Assembly (NCBI GenBank): GCA_020053615.1
Contig: JAGVMW010000156.1
Span: 1 to 12,454 of the forward strand
Length of the DNA stretch: 12,454 nt
DNA from: an archaeon
GTDB lineage: Archaea > Nanobdellota > Nanobdellia > Woesearchaeales > GW2011-AR9
Direction: 5' to 3'
Position numbers and translations under genes: made by a program. Numbering within the stretch: the stretch's first letter is position 1; each line of letters starts with the position of its first letter. The notes under the pieces are model-generated. The model was not told the origin of the DNA and ran no database searches. It worked only from the letters and a program-made list of their open reading frames with translations. Below are positions 6,704-12,454 of this stretch, in pieces.

Positions 6704-7452
6704 TGGAACCATTAGTATCTATAATGATGCCGGCGTATAATGCCGAGAAGTACATTTCTAAAGCAATTCGTAGTTTCTTGAGTCAGAGTTACAAAAAGGC
6801 TGAGTTAGTGGTGGTAGATGACGCCAGTACTGATGCTACATTAAATATTGCTTTCAGATACGCTAAAAAACATGCAAAGGTGATTGTACTTTCTAACTCA
6901 CAACACTTAGGGATAGCCAAATCTAGAAATATTGCTTTGCGCCAAGCTCGGGGAAAGTTTGTGGGGCATCTTGATGCAGATGACTGGCTGGATAAAAATG
7001 CGTTGAAAAATGCAGTAAAATCACTATCTAAAAGAAATGTTGCATTGGTTTATTCCGGGTATGTGTTTGTGAACAGGTTAAATAAAACCAAACAAAAGAT
7101 GCTGGTAGATAAAGTAAGGAAAGATAATTTACACCTGTTAGGGTGGCAGCATTTTGGGATGTATCGGAAAGATGTTGCTTTAAACGTGGGGGGATTTAAC
7201 GAAAAATTAATTACTTGTAGCGATGGGGACTTGTTTATACGTATTGCCCAAAAATATAAATGCGTTAGAATTCCGGTTTATCTTTATAATTATCGTTGGC
7301 ATGAGAACAACACTGGACATATACGAAAGCATTGTGATTGGTGTAAGAACAAATATTGTGAATTCTATAAAGTCTGGAAAAGGGCTAAGGGGTTCCGCTG
7401 CCGGGACCGGCAACTCCTGGGGCACCAACAGGGGGGGGAGCACCAACAGTAG
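6703..7452 (+). CDS. GT2 family glycosyltransferase
   Basis: The protein has 249 aa from ATG 6703; an upstream TTG at 6700 is possible but less likely, given the TGATG overlap. The GT-A domain has LVSIMMPAYN (4-13), VVDDASTD (37-44), LGIAKSRNIALRQARG (69-84), the metal-binding DADD (91-94), YSGYVF, GGFNEKL and the SDGDLFIR acceptor/base motif (173-180), followed by YRWHENN. The catalytic core is complete. The last ~22 residues (from about 228) are read from the 3' end of the convergent 256-aa gene, overlapping it by 68 bp across a G8 run, and are low-complexity and basic/Gln-rich. They are unlikely to matter for catalysis. It probably adds one sugar to the glycan started by the upstream enzymes. 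Confidence 0.88.
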   Translation: MEPLVSIMMPAYNAEKYISKAIRSFLSQSYKKAELVVVDDASTDATLNIAFRYAKKHAKVIVLSNSQHLGIAKSRNIALRQARGKFVGHLDADDWLDKNALKNAVKSLSKRNVALVYSGYVFVNRLNKTKQKMLVDKVRKDNLHLLGWQHFGMYRKDVALNVGGFNEKLITCSDGDLFIRIAQKYKCVRIPVYLYNYRWHENNTGHIRKHCDWCKNKYCEFYKVWKRAKGFRCRDRQLLGHQQGGEHQQ

Positions 7453-8155
7453 GGCTCGGGGGAGTGAAAGTGGCAGGTCCACTATTTTTTTTCTCATCTT
7501 CTATAAACTCATCAATGGAATCAGCTAATGTTCCGCATTGATTAACTAATTCATTTGTATGTGTTTGGATTTCACTAATCTTTGTATTCCAATCTGCAAC
7601 TAGAGTGTTTGAAGGTAAGTGTGCTACAATCCCATTATTAAATAATTTTTTGATTAAGTCTGCATGAGTAATTAATTTTCTTATATACACTTTATTGGTG
7701 TGATGAATGGTAGCATATGCGCTTTGGAGTAAAGTGTGTACTGCATCAATTTCATCTTGAATTTTGTCGTAATGGGTTTTGGCAAGGCGAAGGTGGGTAT
7801 CATCTTGTGTTCTTAACTTTTTTTCAGCATGTTTGGCTTGAATTTCTATATTAAACAGAATCTTTCGAGCTTTTCCTAGTAGTCGTTCTCTTTCATGTTC
7901 ATCTCTGGCTTTTTGCTTATCTGCTTTTTCATCATCTTCTCGTTGTTTCTTATTTGTCTTGTGTTTATTCCATCCTTTTTCAATATCCCCTCTTACTCCA
8001 TCTATTCTTTTTTCCTCATCTCTTCTTCTCTCCCCTGCATCCGGTCCTTCAAAAGTGAAGAATTTAAACACATAATAGGCAAAGAAAATAGCTACAATTA
8101 TCTGTGCATATTCAACAAACTCTCCTACCGTTCCCAGCACAAAGTCAAATACCAT
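7385..8155 (-). CDS. Membrane-anchored coiled-coil protein, C-terminal half of a split paralog
   Basis: This 256-aa protein has one TM helix near residues 14-35 (YAQIIVAIFFAYYVFKFF). A very charged helical region follows (about 40-110, rich in K/E/R/D), then helical segments and a Pro/Gly/Ala tail (223-256) containing a VGAP repeat. Its ATG (8153-8155) follows directly, in the same frame, the TAA (8156-8158) of the 184-aa gene. Joined, the two give about 440 aa against 444 aa for the upstream paralog at 8917-10251, which has the same order: four TM, fifth TM, charged helices, Pro/Ala stretch. With N-out topology the coiled-coil part is cytoplasmic. No family is recognised. It could be made by translational coupling, by TAA readthrough as a fusion, or be the product of a nonsense split. 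Confidence 0.85.
   Translation of the reverse strand: MVFDFVLGTVGEFVEYAQIIVAIFFAYYVFKFFTFEGPDAGERRRDEEKRIDGVRGDIEKGWNKHKTNKKQREDDEKADKQKARDEHERERLLGKARKILFNIEIQAKHAEKKLRTQDDTHLRLAKTHYDKIQDEIDAVHTLLQSAYATIHHTNKVYIRKLITHADLIKKLFNNGIVAHLPSNTLVADWNTKISEIQTHTNELVNQCGTLADSIDEFIEDEKKNSGPATFTPPSPTVGAPPPVGAPGVAGPGSGTP
7422..7449. repeat. GCACCAACAG direct repeat around a G8 tract
   Basis: GCACCAACAG occurs at 7422-7431 and 7440-7449, sharing a G8 run (7431-7438) between them. The tract lies in the overlap of two convergent genes and encodes the VGAPPPVGAP part of the minus-strand protein tail. Homopolymer G runs and short repeats are slippage-prone, so length variation would change both C-termini. 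Confidence 0.6.
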
Positions 8156-8710
8156 TTAAAATCCCATTCCTCCTACATAATGTCCCATAGATGATAATAC
8201 CCACAATAGCATTAAGCATAACATTACTTTTAGGAAAATAGTCCCTCTGGTTTCGGTTCCGTCATTCACCCAATCAGTAATATTCCACAGTACATAGCTA
8301 ATTCCTACGATTGGTCCTCCGATTAATAGGAAAGCAATTGCAGTAGCCCAGCCAGCTCCGGTAGCCAGAATTGCTTCTGCAGGAAGGAATACGGCTGAGA
8401 TGATGGCCATTACAGCGGCAATAACGATAGCTTGAGTGCGATTGAAGAAGCTTACTGGAGCGCGTGCGGGATCTCCGCTACCCTTTCCAAACATAGTAAT
8501 CACAGCGAAAAATATGCAGAATACTAAGATTCCTAATAAGATGCGGGTGAAAGCTACTACTCCCTGTCCTCCTGAAATTCCCAGAAAGCTTAAACTGCCA
8601 AAGTCTAGTATACGAGCCCAGACATTGGATAAAGTAGTGCCGATATCGGCAAAAGCAAACGGAATAGTTAAAAGTGCCAATAAGGTTAACATCCATCTCT
8701 TTTTATGCAT
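8156..8710 (-). CDS. Four-TM membrane protein with signal peptide, N-terminal half of a split paralog
   Basis: This 184-aa protein starts with a signal peptide (MHKKRWMLTLLALL, likely cut after AFA at 19-21). An outside segment and four TM helices follow, near 54-75, 93-115, 119-142 and 157-176. It aligns clearly with residues 60-170 of the 444-aa upstream protein: FTRILLGILVF against FTRFLILIVLF, AIVIAAVMAIISAVFLP against AIVIAIVFSLLTAIFIP, and LLWVLSSMGHYVGG against LLWLLLSEMSKHIGG. Unlike the paralog it lacks a lipobox cysteine. It ends in TAA immediately followed in frame by ATG of the 256-aa gene. The ATG at 8708-8710 lies about 27 nt downstream of a TATA box, giving a leaderless mRNA. 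Function is unknown. Confidence 0.87.
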   Translation of the reverse strand: MHKKRWMLTLLALLTIPFAFADIGTTLSNVWARILDFGSLSFLGISGGQGVVAFTRILLGILVFCIFFAVITMFGKGSGDPARAPVSFFNRTQAIVIAAVMAIISAVFLPAEAILATGAGWATAIAFLLIGGPIVGISYVLWNITDWVNDGTETRGTIFLKVMLCLMLLWVLSSMGHYVGGMGF

Positions 8711-8732
8711 GTTGAGAGGAAAAACAGTTTAG

Positions 8733-8742
8733 GTTTATAAGA
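8733..8742 (-). promoter_or_regulatory. TATA box of the split membrane-protein operon
   Basis: The minus strand reads TCTTATAAAC preceded by the A-rich CACAAA (BRE-like). Its centre is about 27 nt upstream of the 184-aa gene ATG. The box is nearly palindromic and could also be read on the plus strand toward the 135-nt inverted-repeat element, but the BRE side favours the minus strand. Confidence 0.65.
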
Positions 8743-8755
8743 TTTGTGGGAATGT

Positions 8756-8890
8756 GTATGTGCATAGCGCCAAACGGGCAAGTGAGCACAAAACTATTCG
8801 TAAGACGAGATATGCCATGTCATTATAGTGTTACAGCAAGTCGCTACTATTCATACTGCTGGGCAGGGTGCGAACGAGCTATGCACATAC
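8756..8890. other. 135-nt element closed by a 13-bp perfect inverted repeat (possible structured RNA)
   Basis: GTATGTGCATAGC at 8756-8768 is the exact reverse complement of 8878-8890. The enclosed 109 nt contain further pairings on the plus strand: TCGT-AAG-ACGA, CAGCA/TGCTG and ATAGT/ACTAT. It lies between the T-run terminator of the 444-aa gene and the promoter of the 184-aa gene, so it is outside both minus-strand transcripts if termination is efficient. A plus-strand transcript could start near 8760 from the palindromic TATA box. It matches no tRNA, RNase P, SRP or C/D box pattern I can recognise. No clear target-site duplication flanks it, so a mobile element is not supported either. Confidence 0.6.
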
Positions 8891-8892
8891 GA

Positions 8893-8916
8893 GAGAAAAA
8901 AATAAGAAGAAAAAAC
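8893..8916 (-). terminator. Poly-T terminator after the 444-aa lipoprotein gene
   Basis: Directly after the TAA (8917-8919) the minus strand reads two T-rich runs, T6 (8910-8915) and T7 (8896-8902), joined by a pyrimidine-rich stretch. This is a typical archaeal intrinsic terminator. Confidence 0.7.
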
Positions 8917-10251
8917 TTAATCTTTCCACAACCTTAGCTCACGCGATTCGGTAATAATACCTTGTACTGCTTTGATTGCTTCTTTTTGAGCTGTTTCTAC
9001 TGCGCTTAAGTCTAAAGCAGTTAATGTAGCTTTAATGTTGGTCAAAGAAGTTCTCACTGCATTAGATACTGGTCCAGCCGCTCCCGGAGTTGGTGCTGGC
9101 GCAGTTAGTCCAAATGGGAAAATCCCAACTAAAGTTATCTGATGCAGGTTGCTAACAGCATTATGGTATGCGGTTATATTAGTATCTAATAACCCAATCG
9201 CCTCGTTATGCTTAGCCAGTATTTGTCGTTCAAGCACTTCTATATTTTTAACATCCTTATCTTTATCTTTGAATTCTTTCACTAATGCATCATATCTGCG
9301 CTCTTGTCTCCAAGTCCTACCTTTAACTCTTCTGAACTCAGTCTTAGCTGCCTTTAACTCAGTTTCAACTAAATTAACTGCAGCAATAATGCTATTTTTT
9401 TCTCCATCGTTGGTAATTTCTTTCTTGGTGAGTACTTCTCCAACAATTTCTAATGCATCATCTTTAGCTTTAATCGCTTTATCTAATAACTTCAATTCTT
9501 TCTCTTCTTCGATATACTCATTCATCATCGCAGTTTTTCTTCTGGAAGCGCCTTTCTGAGCCCAATTAAAAATTGTTTGTACAGTTTTCTTTACATCCAT
9601 GTCTCCTGATGCGTGACCTGTAGCCAAACTCAACAGAGCTTGTACTCCATTGATGATGAAGATAATAAAGACAATCCATGTTACCCAATCAATCCATCCG
9701 ACAATAGAGGTAATCACACCACCATAATGTGCACCAGCGCCGGTTACAAATCCACCAATATGTTTACTCATCTCTGAAAGAAGTAACCACAACAAACCCA
9801 TCAATCCAACTCTCATCCATGGATAATCCTTTAGGAAAAAATATCCTGCAAATCCTGCCGCAATAGGTATGCCTAGCAGAACCATAGAAAAAATAGTTCC
9901 ATAAGAAGCTGCTGCTGCTAATAGAATTGTTCCAGGAATAAAAATCGCCGTAAGCAACGAGAATACTATAGCGATTACTATGGCTACGTTCTTGCCCAAT
10001 TTCAATAATTCTGCTCCTTTAAATAATACTGCAAACAGCACTATCAAGATTAAGAAACGAGTAAACCCTTCAATGGGATCTATGGAAGTAGTAAGTATGC
10101 CCCAATCCTGAAGAAATTTAAGTGTAATAACATTTTTGAACACATCGGTGGGAGTTGTACCAGAAGACCCTCCCGAAGTTGCCGAAGAACAGCCCGCAAT
10201 AAATACCATTAATAAAACTAACCCGATCATAACACCATTAATCTTCTTCAT
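8917..10251 (-). CDS. Lipoprotein with five TM helices and a large cytoplasmic helical domain
   Basis: This 444-aa protein begins with a lipoprotein signal (hydrophobic 7-18, lipobox FIAGC, lipidated C21) and a Ser/Gly/Thr linker. Five TM helices follow, near 63-84, 89-112, 116-140, 146-165 and 180-207. Basic residues in the loops at 78-88 and 141-147 place these loops inside, giving N-out/C-in topology and a cytoplasmic domain of about 235 residues. That domain is rich in charged helices (240-360), with an Ala/Pro stretch (383-394) and a final helix. It is the intact paralog of the split 184-aa plus 256-aa pair downstream. The N-out, five-TM, C-in plan recalls VirB6/TrbL-type secretion channels, but I see no diagnostic motif, so no family is assigned. 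AGGTGG (10258-10263) precedes the ATG; a TATA box lies at 10277-10286. Confidence 0.88.
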   Translation of the reverse strand: MKKINGVMIGLVLLMVFIAGCSSATSGGSSGTTPTDVFKNVITLKFLQDWGILTTSIDPIEGFTRFLILIVLFAVLFKGAELLKLGKNVAIVIAIVFSLLTAIFIPGTILLAAAASYGTIFSMVLLGIPIAAGFAGYFFLKDYPWMRVGLMGLLWLLLSEMSKHIGGFVTGAGAHYGGVITSIVGWIDWVTWIVFIIFIINGVQALLSLATGHASGDMDVKKTVQTIFNWAQKGASRRKTAMMNEYIEEEKELKLLDKAIKAKDDALEIVGEVLTKKEITNDGEKNSIIAAVNLVETELKAAKTEFRRVKGRTWRQERRYDALVKEFKDKDKDVKNIEVLERQILAKHNEAIGLLDTNITAYHNAVSNLHQITLVGIFPFGLTAPAPTPGAAGPVSNAVRTSLTNIKATLTALDLSAVETAQKEAIKAVQGIITESRELRLWKD

Positions 10252-10276
10252 CCTTTTCCACCTCTTATTTTTACTA

Positions 10277-10286
10277 GTAATATAAG
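10277..10286 (-). promoter_or_regulatory. TATA box of the 444-aa lipoprotein gene
   Basis: The minus strand reads CTTATATTAC, about 31 nt upstream of the ATG at 10251. That predicts a start only a few bases before the ATG. The AGGTGG Shine-Dalgarno-like sequence at 10258-10263 would lie at or just upstream of the start site, so it may or may not be transcribed. Confidence 0.5.
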
Positions 10287-10355
10287 TTTAGAGAAGAAAA
10301 GACGGAGCTGTATTTAAACTTTTCTCCGCCCCAATTCTATCTCCCCTCCGAAATC

Positions 10356-10364
10356 TATTTAAAT
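10356..10364 (+). promoter_or_regulatory. TATA box and BRE of the MscS gene
   Basis: TATTTAAAT is preceded by CCGAAATC (10348-10355), a good BRE. The box centre is about 28 nt upstream of the ATG at 10388, which predicts a leaderless transcript. It is divergent from the lipoprotein promoter in a 136-bp intergenic region. Confidence 0.75.
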
Positions 10365-10387
10365 CACATCTGAACTAAGCCTTCTTA

Positions 10388-11479
10388 ATGGTGCAATACG
10401 ACTTCATCTGGCTCCGTGAACTGCTTTTGAACTGGCTTAGCCTGCTTCCCGGAGGAGAAGTATGGAGCAATAAATACATCTTTTCAATATTAATCGTATT
10501 CGCATTTATCATCTTCGCCCAATTGATTCAATTTCTGGGCGCTAAATACTTAGAAAAAATCGCTAAGAAAACGAGCTCTAAACTGGACGATTTAATTCTA
10601 CAAAAGACCAAGCATCCACTGTTCTTAGTGATAATCGTGCTGGGATTAAAGTTGGGACTGGCAAATATTGGTATAACTGGCAGCCTAACCTATTTGGTAA
10701 ATTCTATCTTAGCGATACTGTTTTTGCTCTTGCTCTCTCGTTCCGTAGATGTAGCGATAGAAACGTGGGGGATGCACTTTGCTAAAATAACCCGAACTAA
10801 AGTTGATGAAGTTCTGCTTCCACTATTTCACAAATTCACTAAAGTAATATTTGTAATTGTGGGATTTATGTGGGTGCTTCATCTGTGGGGAATTGATATT
10901 ACCCCTTATTTAGCGGGAGTAGGCATCAGCGGTTTAGTTCTGGGTTTAGCACTACAAGATTCTTTGAAAAATATATTTGGTGGAATTTCGTTAATCTTAG
11001 ATAAGACTTTTAACGTCGGCGATAGGATAAAATTAGATTCGGGAGAAGTAGGAGTGGTACATGAAGTGGGATTAAGAAGCACTAAGATTGTAACTTTAGA
11101 CAATCAGGCTTTAATCGTGCCAAATGGCTATTTAGCTAATGCTCGAGTGATAAACTTTGCCCAGCCGGATAACAAAATCAGAATTAATGTAACTTTTGGA
11201 GTAACTTACGGCACTTCGGCAGAAAAAGTAAAAAAAGTAGTGCTGGATACGGTTTCTAATCTAAAGCACGTAATGAAAGAGCCCGCTCCTTCAATACAAT
11301 TTGTAGAAATGGGCGATTTTTCGTTGAAATTCAAAGTTAATTTCTGGGTAGATAAGTATGATATGGCGTTTCAGAATTCCATGCAGTCGGAAGCTACGGA
11401 AGCGATTTACAACGCTCTGAACAAGGCGAAGATTGGAATACCGTTCCCGACGCAGACGGTTTACCTAAAGAAGAAATAA
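10388..11479 (+). CDS. MscS-type mechanosensitive ion channel
   Basis: This 363-aa protein opens a pore when membrane tension rises and so protects the cell from osmotic downshock. Predicted TM helices lie near 30-50, 76-95, 100-120 and 148-168, followed by the pore-lining helix (about 174-205). That helix has the family pattern of Gly/Ala packing, AGVGISGLVLGLALQDSLKN, and continues into FGGISLILDKTFNVGDRI. The beta domain signature GLRSTKIVTLDNQALIVPNG (228-247) and the C-terminal alpha/beta domain follow. It is somewhat longer than E. coli MscS (286 aa) because of two extra N-terminal helices. It heads a plus-strand run with a small membrane protein and an unknown gene 31 nt and further downstream. 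Confidence 0.95.
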   Translation: MVQYDFIWLRELLLNWLSLLPGGEVWSNKYIFSILIVFAFIIFAQLIQFLGAKYLEKIAKKTSSKLDDLILQKTKHPLFLVIIVLGLKLGLANIGITGSLTYLVNSILAILFLLLLSRSVDVAIETWGMHFAKITRTKVDEVLLPLFHKFTKVIFVIVGFMWVLHLWGIDITPYLAGVGISGLVLGLALQDSLKNIFGGISLILDKTFNVGDRIKLDSGEVGVVHEVGLRSTKIVTLDNQALIVPNGYLANARVINFAQPDNKIRINVTFGVTYGTSAEKVKKVVLDTVSNLKHVMKEPAPSIQFVEMGDFSLKFKVNFWVDKYDMAFQNSMQSEATEAIYNALNKAKIGIPFPTQTVYLKKK

Positions 11480-11510
11480 TAGATTTGTTTAGCATCATAA
11501 AGTCGAAATC

Positions 11511-11693
11511 ATGGAAATTATTACCAGCATAATCGTCATTGTAACTTTGCTTGTACTTAGTCACATCCTTCCTAAACTATTGAAGCTGTTGTTCTGGATT
11601 CTTATAATAGCTACGATAATTATTTTAGTGTGGGGCATCTCTTATGGAGACTTGTTTAATTGGGCGAAAGAAATATTAATCTGGAAGATTTAA
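11511..11693 (+). CDS. Small two-TM membrane protein (60 aa)
   Basis: This short protein is almost entirely hydrophobic, with helices near 3-18 and 24-44 split by a basic PKLLK turn and ending in an amphipathic WAKEILIWKI. It starts 31 nt after the MscS stop and ends 9 nt before the next ATG, on the same strand, which suggests co-transcription. No family is recognised. It could be a small partner of the channel. The hydrophobic composition and operon-like spacing support it as a real gene, though at 60 codons chance is not excluded. Confidence 0.6.
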   Translation: MEIITSIIVIVTLLVLSHILPKLLKLLFWILIIATIIILVWGISYGDLFNWAKEILIWKI

Positions 11694-11702
11694 TCATTAA
11701 AA

Positions 11703-12454
11703 ATGGTCTTAACGCCGCAAGAATTGAAAGATGCTGAGAAAGCATTGGAACTAGTAGAACAATGGGAAGAGAAAAGAACTAAGCTCATCCAACAAGCTGT
11801 GGCTAAAGAATCTAAAGGGAAAATATTAAATTTCAATGCTCTTATCGCAGTTCACTTAACTGATTATTTTCCAGAGAAAGGAGTTATCATGCCATTAGGG
11901 CAAGCGACGTTGCTAAAGTTTGGCACTGCCGATAAAGCCCTGCCACGGCAGACCATTCATTTTTCATTAAATGGCGCGGTGAGTGCACATATCGGCGGAG
12001 ACTGGGCTGGTAAAAAATATGCAATTCTACTTCCTTTGGATTTGATTACAAACCGAATATACTGCCTCAATCCCGCAGATACTTACATAGTTGGATCGTT
12101 AGGATTGCCTAAAGGTACGGAAATATTGGGTAAAGCAGAGGAATTGCGGGGAAAAAATGGGGGATTGGCAACTTTAATTCCAATTGGTGAAAACGAAAAG
12201 CTTGACAAAGCAGTTTGGCGTAGAATCTCTGAAAAAGGATATATTCCGATTACTATCGGTGGTTGGGGATGGGATATTTGGGAGAGAAGTGACCGGAGTA
12301 AAGCTAAAGCTCTTGCCAAAGCATTATTTAACGAAGATGAACTCCCTCCTGAAGGTCCAGAGTTCATACAACAAGAGCTACAAAAAAGAGCATTAACTAA
12401 AGGGTTCAACATCGAATATCATTACAGTTCCTTCTTTCATAAAGTGGAAGAGCA
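11703..12454 (+). CDS. Hypothetical protein, 3' end outside the window
   Basis: An open frame runs from ATG 11703 without a stop to the last base, giving at least 250 residues. It starts 9 nt after the 60-aa gene stop; no Shine-Dalgarno is visible, as expected inside an archaeal operon. The protein is soluble: a charged N-terminal helix (5-40), then a conserved-looking core with RQTIHFSLNGAV (82-93), SAHIGGDWAGKKYAILLPL (94-112), TLIPIG and a Gly/Trp-rich IGGWGWDIW (185-193). The polar and aromatic clusters look enzyme-like or toxin-like, but I recognise no family. Codon use resembles its neighbours. Confidence 0.8.
   Translation, partial: MVLTPQELKDAEKALELVEQWEEKRTKLIQQAVAKESKGKILNFNALIAVHLTDYFPEKGVIMPLGQATLLKFGTADKALPRQTIHFSLNGAVSAHIGGDWAGKKYAILLPLDLITNRIYCLNPADTYIVGSLGLPKGTEILGKAEELRGKNGGLATLIPIGENEKLDKAVWRRISEKGYIPITIGGWGWDIWERSDRSKAKALAKALFNEDELPPEGPEFIQQELQKRALTKGFNIEYHYSSFFHKVEE

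Noticed and set aside
8756..8890. Transposable element (MITE)
   Set aside because: Terminal inverted repeats are present, but no target-site duplication is visible and no second copy exists in the window; kept only as a possibility.
8746..8937. 63-aa Cys-containing open frame on the plus strand
   Set aside because: It lies over the inverted-repeat element and the terminator, has no promoter with matching start spacing, and ends inside the antisense 444-aa gene.

Overview
This window looks archaeal and AT-rich. It encodes a ribosomal protein eL33 (L35Ae), found only in archaea and eukaryotes. A 5S rRNA has its own TATA promoter, and no 16S or 23S gene is nearby. Most genes have a TATA box about 25-27 nt upstream of the start codon, which predicts leaderless or near-leaderless mRNAs. 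The compact operons and the type of gene content would fit a small-genome (DPANN-like) archaeon, but that placement is inference.

Region by region: (1) 1-82 is an unbroken series of three hairpins. It abuts a broken SAM-methyltransferase gene on the minus strand (74-619) that has an in-frame TAG and a missing C-terminus. (2) 694-1971 is an archaeal AAA+ ATPase with a C-terminal nuclease-fold domain (minus strand). Its start and TATA box are embedded in three dyad-symmetric repeats with an exact 33-bp period. (3) 2093-2326 holds a 5S rRNA gene (minus strand), a 23-nt copy of its 3' end 124 bp away, and a GC-rich hairpin between them. (4) eL33 is divergent from the 5S gene at 2451. (5) 2819-7452 is a tight four-gene glycan operon: GT4+TPR, a twin-GT2 protein, an unknown 146-aa protein and a GT2. 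(6) 7385-10251 (minus strand) encodes two paralogous membrane systems. One is a single 444-aa lipoprotein with five TM segments and a cytoplasmic helical domain. The other is the same architecture cut in two by one in-frame TAA directly followed by ATG. A 135-nt element closed by a 13-bp perfect inverted repeat lies between them. (7) 10388-12454 (plus strand) holds an MscS-type mechanosensitive channel, a small two-TM protein and an unknown gene that runs off the window.

Working together: the four glycan genes probably assemble a surface glycan or glycoconjugate from cytoplasmic nucleotide sugars. The paralogous membrane proteins are predicted to present a short outside segment and a large cytoplasmic coiled-coil domain; their job is unknown. 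The strongest leads are the stop-split paralog, the 33-bp operator array, the 135-nt inverted-repeat element and the 5S tail duplication.
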